Assembly: GCA_025463765.1 (NCBI GenBank)
Contig: JAODBC010000037.1
Span: 1-64,000 of the forward strand
DNA from: Subtercola sp.
GTDB taxonomy: Bacteria > Actinomycetota > Actinomycetes > Actinomycetales > Microbacteriaceae
Reading direction: 5' to 3'
Length of the DNA: 64,000 nucleotides
Below, piece by piece: positions 9,147-17,331 of this stretch. The translations under genes and the position numbers were made by a program. Position 1 is the stretch's first letter; the number at the start of each line of letters is the position of its first letter. The notes under the pieces are model-generated. The model had not been told where the DNA came from. It saw only the letters and a program-made list of their open reading frames with translations, and did no database searches.

Positions 9147-10802
9147 ATGCCGTCACTGCCCCGCATCGATGCGCGCCCGCGCACCAAACGCCTGATCGGG
9201 GTGACTGCCGCGCTGGCGGCCTCCGCCTTCGTGCTCGCCGGTTGTTCCGGCGGCGGCAACAGCTCGTCGACCGGCGGCGCATCCGCCAGCTCGATCACGG
9301 TCGGCACCACCGACAAGATCACGACGATCGACCCCGCGGGCTCCTACGACAACGGCTCGTTCGCTGTCGAGAACCAGGTCTATCCGTTCCTCATGAACAC
9401 GCCGTACGGCAGCCCTGACGTGAAGCCCGACATCGCGGTCTCCGGCACCTTCACCAGCCCCACCGAATACACGGTGAAGCTCAAGTCGGGGCTCAAATTC
9501 GCCAACGGTGACGACCTCACTTCGTCTGACGTGAAGTTCAGCTTCGACCGCGTGGTGAGCATCGCCGATGAGAACGGCCCGTCATCGCTGCTCGGCAACC
9601 TCGTCAGCACGGCGGCCCCCGACCCCACCACGGTGGTCTTCACCCTGAAGACCCCGAACGACCAGACCTTCCCGCAGGTGCTTTCGAGCCCCGCCGGCCC
9701 CATCGTCGACGAGCAGGTCTTCTCGGCCACCGCGCTCACGCCCGACAACGACATCGTGAAGGGCAATGCGTTCGCCGGTCAGTACACGATCACGAGCTAC
9801 GACTTCAACAACACGATCCAGTACAAGGCGAACCCGAACTACCAGGGTCTGCTCGGCGCGGCGAAGACCCCCACGGTGAACGTCAAGTACTACGCCGAAT
9901 CGGCGAACCTCAAGCTCGACATTCAGCAGAACAACATCGACGTGGCGTTCCGCAGTCTCTCGGCCACCGACATCGCCGACCTGAGCACGAACAGCAAGGT
10001 GAAGGTCGTCGACGGGCCCGGCGGCGAGATCCGCTACATCGTGTTCAACTTCAATACGATGCCGTACGGCGCAACCGCCACCGACGCCGACCCCGCGAAG
10101 GCACTCGCCGTTCGCCAGGCCGTGGCCGACCTGATCGACCGGCAGGCCATCGCGACACAGGTGTACAAAGACACTTACACGCCGCTGTACTCCTACGTTC
10201 CTGCGGGTCTGACCGGTGCCACCACGGTGCTGAAAGACATGTACGGCGACGGTAACGGCGGCCCGAGCCTCGACAAGGCGAAGGCGACTCTCGCCGCCGC
10301 CGGCGTCACCGGCCCGGTCACGCTCGACCTGCAGTACGTCTCGGAGCACTACGGCCCCTCGTCGGCCGACGAGTACGCGCTGATCAAAGACCAGCTCGAA
10401 TCCAGCGGCCTCTTCACTGTGAACCTGCAGACCACCGACTACGTGCAGTACTCGAAAGACCGCACGAACGACGTGTACCCCGAGTACCAGCTCGGCTGGT
10501 TCCCGGACTACTCCGACGCAGACAACTACCTGACGCCGTTCTTCTCCGCCGACAACTTTCTCGCCAACCACTACAACAACACCACGGTGCAAGACGAGAT
10601 CACGAAGCAGGTCGGCGAGACAGACCCCGCGGCTCGCACTGCCGAGATCCAAGACATCCAGAAGAAGGTGGCGGGCGACCTGTCGACCATCCCCTACCTT
10701 CAGGGTGCTCAGGTCGCCGTTGTCGGTTCGAACGTGAACGGCGCGGCTGACACGCTCGACGCCTCGTTCAAGTTCCGTTACGCGGCACTGTCGAAGGGTT
10801 GA
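9147..10802 (+). CDS. Peptide-type ABC transporter substrate-binding lipoprotein
   Basis: A 551-residue family 5 extracellular solute-binding protein (oligopeptide/dipeptide/nickel type). The signal peptide ends in the lipobox VLAGC, so the protein is lipid-anchored. Family features include DLTSSDVKFSFDRV in the N-terminal lobe, EIRYIVFNF, and WFPDYSDADNYLTPFF near the C-terminus. It is the first gene of a complete importer; its stop overlaps the TTG start of the permease gene. The ligand cannot be told from sequence. Confidence 0.93.
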   Translation: MPSLPRIDARPRTKRLIGVTAALAASAFVLAGCSGGGNSSSTGGASASSITVGTTDKITTIDPAGSYDNGSFAVENQVYPFLMNTPYGSPDVKPDIAVSGTFTSPTEYTVKLKSGLKFANGDDLTSSDVKFSFDRVVSIADENGPSSLLGNLVSTAAPDPTTVVFTLKTPNDQTFPQVLSSPAGPIVDEQVFSATALTPDNDIVKGNAFAGQYTITSYDFNNTIQYKANPNYQGLLGAAKTPTVNVKYYAESANLKLDIQQNNIDVAFRSLSATDIADLSTNSKVKVVDGPGGEIRYIVFNFNTMPYGATATDADPAKALAVRQAVADLIDRQAIATQVYKDTYTPLYSYVPAGLTGATTVLKDMYGDGNGGPSLDKAKATLAAAGVTGPVTLDLQYVSEHYGPSSADEYALIKDQLESSGLFTVNLQTTDYVQYSKDRTNDVYPEYQLGWFPDYSDADNYLTPFFSADNFLANHYNNTTVQDEITKQVGETDPAARTAEIQDIQKKVAGDLSTIPYLQGAQVAVVGSNVNGAADTLDASFKFRYAALSKG

Positions 10803-11896
10803 GTTCTCTCATCTCAGAGGCTGCCCCCGAGACCGCTGCCGAGTCGACAACGACTTTCAAAAAGCAGCGTAACGGGGGCGGCCTCGGCCGCTACATCGTC
10901 GTTCGGTTCTTACTGATCATTCCGACGATCTTCATTCTGGTCACGCTCGTCTTCTTCTTGATGCGGCTGACCGGCGACCCGATCACGGCCGCCCTCGGCG
11001 GTCGGCTGAACGCTACCCAGCTTCAGGAGCGCATCCATGCCGCCGGTTACGACCGGCCCATTCTGGTGCAGTACTTCGAATACCTCGGCCAGATCGCCAC
11101 CGGCAACTTCGGCACGAGCATCAGCGACAACCGGCCGATCACCACGATTCTCGTCACCTACGGTGCCGCCACGCTCGAGCTGGCGTTCTACGCCCTCATC
11201 GTTGCGTTCATCGTCGGCATTCCGCTGGGCCTCGTCGCCGCGTACTTTCGTGACAAGGGCCAAGATGCCGTGCTTCGCGTCTTCGCGATTCTCTGCTACG
11301 CCACCCCAGTGTTCTTCGCGGGCATTTTGCTCAAGCTCATCTTCTCGGTGTGGCTGAACGTTCTGCCGGTCGCCGGCAGAGCGAGTACGGGCAGCGAGTT
11401 CGAGATGCAAGACCTGCCTCATACCACCGGCTTCTACCTCATCGACGCCTTTCAGACCGGCGACCCGGCCGTCATCAGCGATGTGCTGCTGCACGCCGTT
11501 CTGCCCGCCGTCACTCTCGGCCTGCTGACCGCGGGCATCTTCTTGCGACTTGTGCGCACGAACGTCATCGGCACGCTCAACACCGATTACGTGGATGCCG
11601 CACGATCGCGCGGCGTCAGCGAATACCGGCTCGTGCGCAAGCACGCCTACAAGCCCGCCCTCATTCCCATCATCACCGTCATCGGTCTGCAGATCGCCCT
11701 GCTGTTGAGCGGCGCGGTACTGACCGAGTCCACGTTCGAGTGGAAGGGACTCGGCTTTCAGCTGGCCCAGTACCTCGGCGCCCGAGACTTCGTCGCGGTA
11801 CAGGGCATCGTCGCCCTGCTCGCGGTGATCGTCGCCATCACCAACTTCATCGTCGATGTCGCTGCGGCCATCATCGACCCGAGGGTGAGGTACTGA
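10799..11896 (+). CDS. ABC transporter permease, DppB type
   Basis: A 365-residue inner-membrane permease with six predicted helices and the binding-protein-dependent transport motif around DAARSRGVSEYRLVRKHAY, where the coupling helix meets the ATPase. The start is a TTG that overlaps the TGA of the binding-protein gene (TTGA); no other start fits before the first helix, apart from a soluble leader of about 30 residues. Confidence 0.9.
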   Translation: MSSLISEAAPETAAESTTTFKKQRNGGGLGRYIVVRFLLIIPTIFILVTLVFFLMRLTGDPITAALGGRLNATQLQERIHAAGYDRPILVQYFEYLGQIATGNFGTSISDNRPITTILVTYGAATLELAFYALIVAFIVGIPLGLVAAYFRDKGQDAVLRVFAILCYATPVFFAGILLKLIFSVWLNVLPVAGRASTGSEFEMQDLPHTTGFYLIDAFQTGDPAVISDVLLHAVLPAVTLGLLTAGIFLRLVRTNVIGTLNTDYVDAARSRGVSEYRLVRKHAYKPALIPIITVIGLQIALLLSGAVLTESTFEWKGLGFQLAQYLGARDFVAVQGIVALLAVIVAITNFIVDVAAAIIDPRVRY

Positions 11897-11898
11897 GC

Positions 11899-13035
11899 AT
11901 GAGCACTATCACGACTCCCCCGAGCGGAACGGGCGGCGGCGCGCCGGGCTCGAGCCCCGAGCCTGGTTCGGGCGCATCCACTTCGGTCTCGTCGCGACCG
12001 GCGAAGCCGAGCCTGTTCGGCCGGCTACCGGTCGTACATCAGCTGCGCCAGAGCGTGGGGCTGCAGCGCGGAATGCTCGTCGCCGGGCTCATCATCACTG
12101 CCGTCTATGTGATCTGCGCGGTGTTCGCCCAGTGGATCGCGCCGTACGGTTTCGCACAACTGCGCGACGCCAGCGGCCCATTCGGGTCGCAGCAGCCGCC
12201 GAGCCCCAGCCACATCTGGGGCACCACGGTCGGCGGGTACGACGTGTTCTCGCGAGTGATCTGGGGTGCACAGACGGCGCTCGAGGTGATGGTCGTGGCG
12301 ATCATCCTGTCGATCTTCGTGGGCGTTTTTCTCGGCCTGGTGTCGGGGTACCTCGGTGGCTGGCTCGACCGGGTTCTCGTGGTGATCGCCGATGCGATCT
12401 ACGCGTTCCCCTCGCTGCTGCTGGCGATCGTCATGTCGATCGTCATTTCGGGTGGGCAATCGAACCTCTACGGAGGCATTCTCGCGGCTGCGATCTCGAT
12501 CACCGTGGTCTACATTCCGCAGTACTTCCGGGTCATCCGGTCGGAGGCGGTGCGCATCAAGAGCGAAGCGTTCGTCGAATCGGCGATGGTGATCGGCGCA
12601 TCGACGCCGCGCATCATGTTTCGGCATGTGCTGCGCAACTCGACCCGAACGCTGCCGCTGATCTTCACGCTCAACGCGTCGGAGGCCGTGCTGACCCTCG
12701 CCGGCCTCGGGTTCTTAGGCTTCGGCATCGAGCCGACCGCTGCGGCCGAGTGGGGCTATGACCTCAACAAGTCGCTCAGCGACGTGACGAGCGGCATCTG
12801 GTGGACGGCTATCTTCCCGGGCCTCGCCATCGTGCTCTCGGTGCTCGGCGTGACGCTCGTCGGCGAAAGCCTGAACGATCTCGCCGACCCGCGCCTGCGC
12901 GGCCGTCGTGCGGTTGCTGCGGCGTCGGGTACCGTCGCGCAGACCTCGGTCGTGCCGGGTGGGCCGCTCGAGGGAGGGCCAGGCGGACTCGCCGGGCTCG
13001 AAGACACCGAAGGAGGCGACGACCGTGACCGATGA
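11899..13035 (+). CDS. ABC transporter permease, DppC type
   Basis: A 378-residue second permease. The first 45 residues are Gly/Ser/Pro-rich and probably disordered; helices follow from about residue 58. IGASTPRIMFRHVLRNS is the ATPase-coupling loop. The C-terminus has a Gly/Pro-rich tail that overlaps the start region of the ATPase gene by 11 bases. The ATG lies three bases after the DppB stop. Confidence 0.9.
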   Translation: MSTITTPPSGTGGGAPGSSPEPGSGASTSVSSRPAKPSLFGRLPVVHQLRQSVGLQRGMLVAGLIITAVYVICAVFAQWIAPYGFAQLRDASGPFGSQQPPSPSHIWGTTVGGYDVFSRVIWGAQTALEVMVVAIILSIFVGVFLGLVSGYLGGWLDRVLVVIADAIYAFPSLLLAIVMSIVISGGQSNLYGGILAAAISITVVYIPQYFRVIRSEAVRIKSEAFVESAMVIGASTPRIMFRHVLRNSTRTLPLIFTLNASEAVLTLAGLGFLGFGIEPTAAAEWGYDLNKSLSDVTSGIWWTAIFPGLAIVLSVLGVTLVGESLNDLADPRLRGRRAVAAASGTVAQTSVVPGGPLEGGPGGLAGLEDTEGGDDRDR

Positions 13036-14743
13036 GTCTTTGTCCAGCCCGGCCGTGACGCCCGTCGTCGACATCCGCGACCTCGAGGTGTCGTTCGCCA
13101 CCGACGCCGGCGCCATCAAGGCCGTCGACCGCGTGAGCCTGCACGTGAACCCCGGCGAGGTGCTGGCCATCGTCGGCGAGAGCGGGTCGGGTAAGACGGT
13201 CACGGCGAAGGCGATCCTCGGCCTGTTACCCGAGACCGCGACCGCACGGGGCGCGATCGTCTTGACCGGTGCCGGTGTCTCTAACGATGTCGTGACGCTG
13301 TCGAGAAAGCAGCTGCGGGGCATCCGCGGGTCTCAGGTGTCGATGGTCTTTCAAGAGCCCTCGACCGCACTGAACCCCGTCTACACCGTGGGCTGGCAGA
13401 TCGGGGAAGCCCTGCGCGCGCACGGAAAGTACTCGCGCGCCGAGGCGAAGGCCAAGGCGATCGAGATTCTGGGCCGGGTGGGCATTCCCGACCCCGAGAC
13501 GCGGGTCAACTACTACCCGCACCAGTTCTCGGGCGGTCAGAAGCAGCGCGTCGTCATCGCGCAGGCGCTCGTACTGAACCCCGGGCTCATCGTCGCCGAC
13601 GAGCCGACCACCGCGCTCGACGTCACCGTGCAGGCCGAGATTCTCGACCTGCTGCGTCGTTGCCGCGATGAGTTCGGTGCGGCGATCGTGCTGATCACGC
13701 ACAACATGGGGGTCGTCGCCGATCTGGCCGACCGGGTCGCCGTGATGTACCAGGGCGAGCTCGTCGAAGAAGCCGATGTGGTCACGCTGTTCTCAAGCCC
13801 GCAAGCCGACTACACGAAGCGGTTGCTCGCCAGTGTTCCGCACGTGGGGCAGGGTTCGATGCAGACGGCCGAACGGGCATCCCGTCGCGACGCCGCGTGG
13901 GCCTCGGCGGCGCCCGTCGTCGTCGCTTCGCAGCTGCGTATCGAGTACCCTGGCCGGTTCGGGCGCAGCCCGTTCGTCGCCGTCGACGGAGTGAGCTTCG
14001 AGATTCGGGCCGGTGAGGTGCTCGGGCTGGTGGGCGAGAGCGGATCGGGCAAGACAACCATCGGCCGCGCCATCGCCGGGCTCACTCGCGTCAGCGGCGG
14101 CTCGCTGCAGGTGCTCGGCCACGAAATGAACGGCATTCGCGAGCGCACGTTCAAAAAGAGCCGCAGCGACATCGGGTTCGTCTTTCAAGACCCCGGCTCC
14201 AGCTTCAACCCGCTGCTGACTATCGCCGACTGTGTGGCCGAGCCGCTGGTGGTGCACGGCCGGGCTCGGGATGCCCGCGGGGCCCGGCCCCGGGTCAATG
14301 AGTTGCTCGAGGCCGTGCAGCTGCCCGCCTCGTATGGTGACCGTTTTCCCCACGAACTGAGCGGGGGGCAGCGCCAGCGCGCCAGCCTCGCCCGTGCTCT
14401 CGCGCTCGAACCGACGCTGCTGATCGCCGACGAGCCCACCTCGGCGCTCGACGTGTCGGTGCAGGCGCGGGTGCTGGAGTTGTTCGCGTCGCTGCAGAAG
14501 GAGTTCGGGTTCGCGGCCCTGTTCATCAGCCACGATCTCGCGGTGGTCGATCTGCTCGCCGACCGCATTGCGGTGCTGTACCGCGGCAAGCTCGTCGAAG
14601 AGGGTACCGGCGCCCAGGTGCTGGGTGCTCCTCAGCACCCGTACACGCAGCGGCTGCTCGCGTCGCTGCCCGTGCCCGACCCCGTCGAGCAGGCCTCCCG
14701 TCGCGAGGCCCTGCGCGCCCTCCGCGCGGCCGAGCCCGCCTAG
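13025..14743 (+). CDS. Fused dual ABC ATPase, DppD-DppF type
   Basis: A 572-residue protein with two complete nucleotide-binding domains. Walker A motifs are GESGSGKTV and GESGSGKTT; signatures are FSGGQKQR and LSGGQRQR; Walker B motifs are LIVADEPTT and LLIADEPTS. Both halves keep the C-terminal oligopeptide extension that ends in Y-x-x-x-LLAS. A perfect AAGGAGG at 13010-13016 supports the GTG at 13025, inside the end of the permease gene. It energises the importer encoded by the three genes upstream. Confidence 0.94.
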   Translation: MTDESLSSPAVTPVVDIRDLEVSFATDAGAIKAVDRVSLHVNPGEVLAIVGESGSGKTVTAKAILGLLPETATARGAIVLTGAGVSNDVVTLSRKQLRGIRGSQVSMVFQEPSTALNPVYTVGWQIGEALRAHGKYSRAEAKAKAIEILGRVGIPDPETRVNYYPHQFSGGQKQRVVIAQALVLNPGLIVADEPTTALDVTVQAEILDLLRRCRDEFGAAIVLITHNMGVVADLADRVAVMYQGELVEEADVVTLFSSPQADYTKRLLASVPHVGQGSMQTAERASRRDAAWASAAPVVVASQLRIEYPGRFGRSPFVAVDGVSFEIRAGEVLGLVGESGSGKTTIGRAIAGLTRVSGGSLQVLGHEMNGIRERTFKKSRSDIGFVFQDPGSSFNPLLTIADCVAEPLVVHGRARDARGARPRVNELLEAVQLPASYGDRFPHELSGGQRQRASLARALALEPTLLIADEPTSALDVSVQARVLELFASLQKEFGFAALFISHDLAVVDLLADRIAVLYRGKLVEEGTGAQVLGAPQHPYTQRLLASLPVPDPVEQASRREALRALRAAEPA

Positions 14744-14791
14744 CCGGCGGCCGGCCCGGCCGCCACCTGGAGATGCTGCCCTGGCACCGCA

Positions 14792-14847
14792 CGCACACTT
14801 CGGTGCATCCGCCCCTGCTCGAGCAGCCGCCGATGCACCAAAGTGCG
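14792..14847. repeat. Long imperfect hairpin after the ABC operon
   Basis: CGCACACTTCGGTGCATC at 14792-14809 pairs with GATGCACCAAAGTGCG at 14832-14847, with an inner palindrome CTGCTCGAGCAG at 14816-14827. It lies between convergent genes and may work as a two-way terminator, although there is no T run. Confidence 0.65.
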
Positions 14848-14914
14848 CGTTAGCGCCAACCTCGCGACATCGCCACCCAACAACCACGTTGGGTATCCCA
14901 ACGGGCTCAAAGGC

Positions 14915-15018
14915 AAGCGGCGACCACGCTCTTCGCTGTCTCCGAAACCCGGCGCGACTACTGCCGCGTCAAGACTCCTGCCAGCGTGCGCCGCAGAGAC
15001 GGCGGCGCACCAATAAAT
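14915..15018. repeat. Diverged copy of the ~105-bp repeat
   Basis: This segment matches the tandem units at 15381-15712: it begins with GCGGCGACCACGCTC, continues with a CCCGGCGC segment, and ends with the hairpin GTGCGCCGC at 14986-14994 / GGCGGCGCAC ending at 15010. It is separated from the main array by the small gene on the minus strand. Confidence 0.7.
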
Positions 15019-15024
15019 ACAGCA

Positions 15025-15234
15025 CTACGCGTCGGCACCCTCTTGGATCTCGGTGGGACGGTAGGTGTACTCGGCAGCGTCGGGGTCGAGCTCCCACACG
15101 ACTTCGGCCGCCTCGCCGTCGATGTCGGCGGTGCGCACGAGCGACTTCTGCGGCAGTCCTTCGATGAACTCGAGTTCGATCGATTCAGTGGTGCTGCCGC
15201 TGTCGAGAATGGCGGTGTAGACGGTGTCGCTCAC
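15025..15234 (-). CDS. Small acidic protein of unknown function
   Basis: A 69-residue protein, strongly acidic (VWELDPDAAEYTYRP). AAAGGA lies just upstream of the GTG at 15234, which supports this start over longer frames that read through the repeats. No domain is recognised. The regular spacing of charged and beta-branched residues suggests a small beta-fold. It sits between repeat copies, with its own ribosome site. Confidence 0.7.
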   Translation of the reverse strand: MSDTVYTAILDSGSTTESIELEFIEGLPQKSLVRTADIDGEAAEVVWELDPDAAEYTYRPTEIQEGADA

Positions 15235-15380
15235 GTGTTTTCCTTTCGAGATCGCCGGTGCGGATGCTGCCGGTCGACCCTTTCGAGAATACCGGCGCCG
15301 GCCTGCAACCGACGAGCTCTTGACATCGTCACCCGCAACTCCGCCGTGACTTCCCGGCCGTCCGCCCGGCGCCCCCGAGG

Positions 15381-15712
15381 TCAGAAGAAAGCGGCGACCG
15401 CGCTCGTCGCTTTCTTCGATTCCCGGCGCAACAAGCACCGCCTCACAAGAACCGCCGGCGTGCGCCGCAGAGGCGGCGGCGCACAAACAAGAACAGCGGC
15501 GACCGCGCTCGTCGCTTTCTTCGTTCCCCGGCGCAACAGGTGCGGCGCCACAAGAACTGCCGGTTGTGCGCCCCAGCGGCGGCGGCGCACCCAACGAAAT
15601 CAGAAGAAAGCGGCGACCACGCTCGTCGCTTTCTTCGATCCCCGGCGCAACAAGTGCGGTGCCACAAGAACTGCCGATCGTGTGCCGCAGAGGCGGCGGC
15701 GCACAAATATAT
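15381..15712. repeat. Three tandem copies of a 105-114-bp repeat with internal hairpins
   Basis: Copies begin near 15381, 15494 and 15600. Each has the shared core GCGGCGACCGCGCTCGTCGC, a CCCGGCGCAACA segment, CACAAGAAC, and a 3' hairpin with arms GTGCGCCGC and GCGGCGCAC (for example 15460-15468 with 15476-15484). The last copy ends about 10 bases before the ATG of the ThrE-type exporter, so it forms that gene's leader. The unit has no coding content that I trust. Confidence 0.85.
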
Positions 15713-15722
15713 ACTGCGCCGT

Positions 15723-17159
15723 ATGGCTTTCAATCCGTGGCGCGCACTGCAGCATCAGTGGGGGCGCACGCTCAAGCCACCGGCTCCGGCCCCCGAACGC
15801 GACGACGAAGAAGCCAAAGATACGGCGATTCTCACGATGCTGCGGGCTCTGGGCGTGGCGATGCTCGCCTCGAGCCAGGCGACCAATGATGTCGAAGCCA
15901 CGCTGTATGAGATCGCCGACACCTACAATCTCACGGGCATCCGCATCGCCGTGCTGCCGACGCTGGTCATTCTGCAACTCGACGCGGTCGCGGGCCCGGG
16001 CGAGGCCCCCGTGGCCGGAGCGGTGTCGACCGAAACCGGGTCTCACCGCGCCGTCACCCCTCACACCAAACGTCCCGCCGGCCAGTACGGCGCCGAAGAC
16101 CTGGCGGCCAGGCCGGGGCGCACCGACCTCGACACGGTAGCAACGCTGTCGATACGGCTCGACCAAGCGGCCGCCATCGACGAACTCGTGAACGACGCCC
16201 GCCGCGGAACGCTCAACCCCGATGACGCACTCGACAGGCTCGCGAGCATCCGCACCTCCGCGCCCCGATACGGGCCGTGGATGACCGTGGTCGGCCACAC
16301 CGTGCTCTGTCTCGGTTTCGGGCTGACGTTGAACCCCACCGCGGCGGCCATTCCCGCGTACATTCTGCTGGGCGCGATCGTGGGCGGCCTGCTGCTGCTG
16401 GGTAAACGCCTGCCTACGCTCGGCAGCGCGATGCCCGTGTTCGCGTCGTTCATTGTGACCGTGATCACCACTCTTTTTCTCGCCGGAGCCGCCGGCGACA
16501 GCCCGCTCAAACTCATCGCTCCGGCGCTAGTGAGTTTTCTGCCGGGGCTAACGCTCACCGTCGCGTCGATCGAGCTGACGAGCAACCAGATCATCGCCGG
16601 GGCGAGCCGCGTGGTCTACGGGGTCGCGCAGCTGCTGCTTCTGGCGTTCGGCGTGATCGCGGGGCTCACCGTGACACACGGCGGCACCGAGGTCGTCATC
16701 AGCCACGGACTCGGCTGGTGGTCGGCCCTGGCGGGGGTCGCTCTGGTCGGGGTGGGGTTCGTGTTCTTCTTGTCGGCGCCGAAGGGCTCGTTCCTGTGGA
16801 TTCTCGTCGCCCTATTCGCGTCGTATGGGGCCCAGACGATCGGGGTGGTGTTTCTCGGCCCGTTGCTGTCAGGGTTCGTGGGGGCGCTGGTCGTGGTTCC
16901 GCTGGCTCTGCTGCTGACCCGCTTTCGCACCGCCCCGCCCGCGACCGTGATGATGCTCGCGTCGTTCTGGCTGCTCGTTCCCGGCGCACTAGGGTTCATC
17001 GGCATCAGCGAGAGCGCGGGCGGAACCTCGGTGAGCTCGGGCGCGGCCAGCGTGACGACGCTCGTCAATACGGGTATCTCGCTGTTCTCGATCGCCCTGG
17101 GCATCCTCGTGGGCACGGGCCTCACCCGCGACTTCACCCGCGCCCGCGTTCGCAGGTAA
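15723..17159 (+). CDS. Threonine/serine exporter family protein (ThrE type)
   Basis: A 478-residue protein with an N-terminal cytoplasmic DUF1212 domain (SSQATNDVEATLYEIADTYN) followed by about ten membrane helices that include the C-terminal ThrE_2-type region. In Corynebacterium ThrE exports threonine and serine by proton exchange. The family match is clear but the substrate here is inferred. An Ala/Pro-rich insert lies at about residues 95-130. The leader is a repeat copy with strong hairpins, which may affect translation. Confidence 0.85.
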   Translation: MAFNPWRALQHQWGRTLKPPAPAPERDDEEAKDTAILTMLRALGVAMLASSQATNDVEATLYEIADTYNLTGIRIAVLPTLVILQLDAVAGPGEAPVAGAVSTETGSHRAVTPHTKRPAGQYGAEDLAARPGRTDLDTVATLSIRLDQAAAIDELVNDARRGTLNPDDALDRLASIRTSAPRYGPWMTVVGHTVLCLGFGLTLNPTAAAIPAYILLGAIVGGLLLLGKRLPTLGSAMPVFASFIVTVITTLFLAGAAGDSPLKLIAPALVSFLPGLTLTVASIELTSNQIIAGASRVVYGVAQLLLLAFGVIAGLTVTHGGTEVVISHGLGWWSALAGVALVGVGFVFFLSAPKGSFLWILVALFASYGAQTIGVVFLGPLLSGFVGALVVVPLALLLTRFRTAPPATVMMLASFWLLVPGALGFIGISESAGGTSVSSGAASVTTLVNTGISLFSIALGILVGTGLTRDFTRARVRR

Positions 17160-17183
17160 GTGACTTCGGGGCGCGCCTCGCAG

Positions 17184-17243
17184 ATCGACTTTGCGAAATG
17201 GCCCCCAACCCCGCGAGTTTGGGGCCCCTTTCGCAAAGTCGAT
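17184..17243. repeat. Palindromic element, family 2 (copy 1)
   Basis: ATCGACTTTGCGAAA at 17184-17198 pairs perfectly with TTTCGCAAAGTCGAT at 17229-17243, and inner GGCCCCCAA pairs with TTTGGGGCC. The element at 55533-55588 has the same outer and inner arms. It lies just after the exporter gene and before a convergent gene, so a terminator role is likely. Confidence 0.8.
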
Positions 17244-17253
17244 CGGATGAAAC

Positions 17254-17321
17254 GGGGAGGGAGGGAGAGGAGGGAGGGGAGGGAGAAAGGGAGGGAGGGA
17301 GTGAGAGGGAGGGAGAGGGGA
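17254..17321. repeat. G-rich purine tract (GGGA-type)
   Basis: About 70 bases of runs of three or four G separated by A or GA on the plus strand, directly after palindromic element copy 1. It contains many more than four G runs and could form a quadruplex or triplex. It ends beside the stop of the convergent methyltransferase gene. Confidence 0.8.
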
Positions 17322-17331
17322 TGCTCGCGAG

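Noticed and set aside
9582-10652. Minus-strand frame of 356 codons inside the ABC binding-protein gene
   Set aside because: Val/Arg-rich shadow of a well-identified substrate-binding protein.
15381-15712. CRISPR-like array from regularly spaced repeats
   Set aside because: Units are over 100 bases, adjoin without unique spacers, and no cas gene is present.
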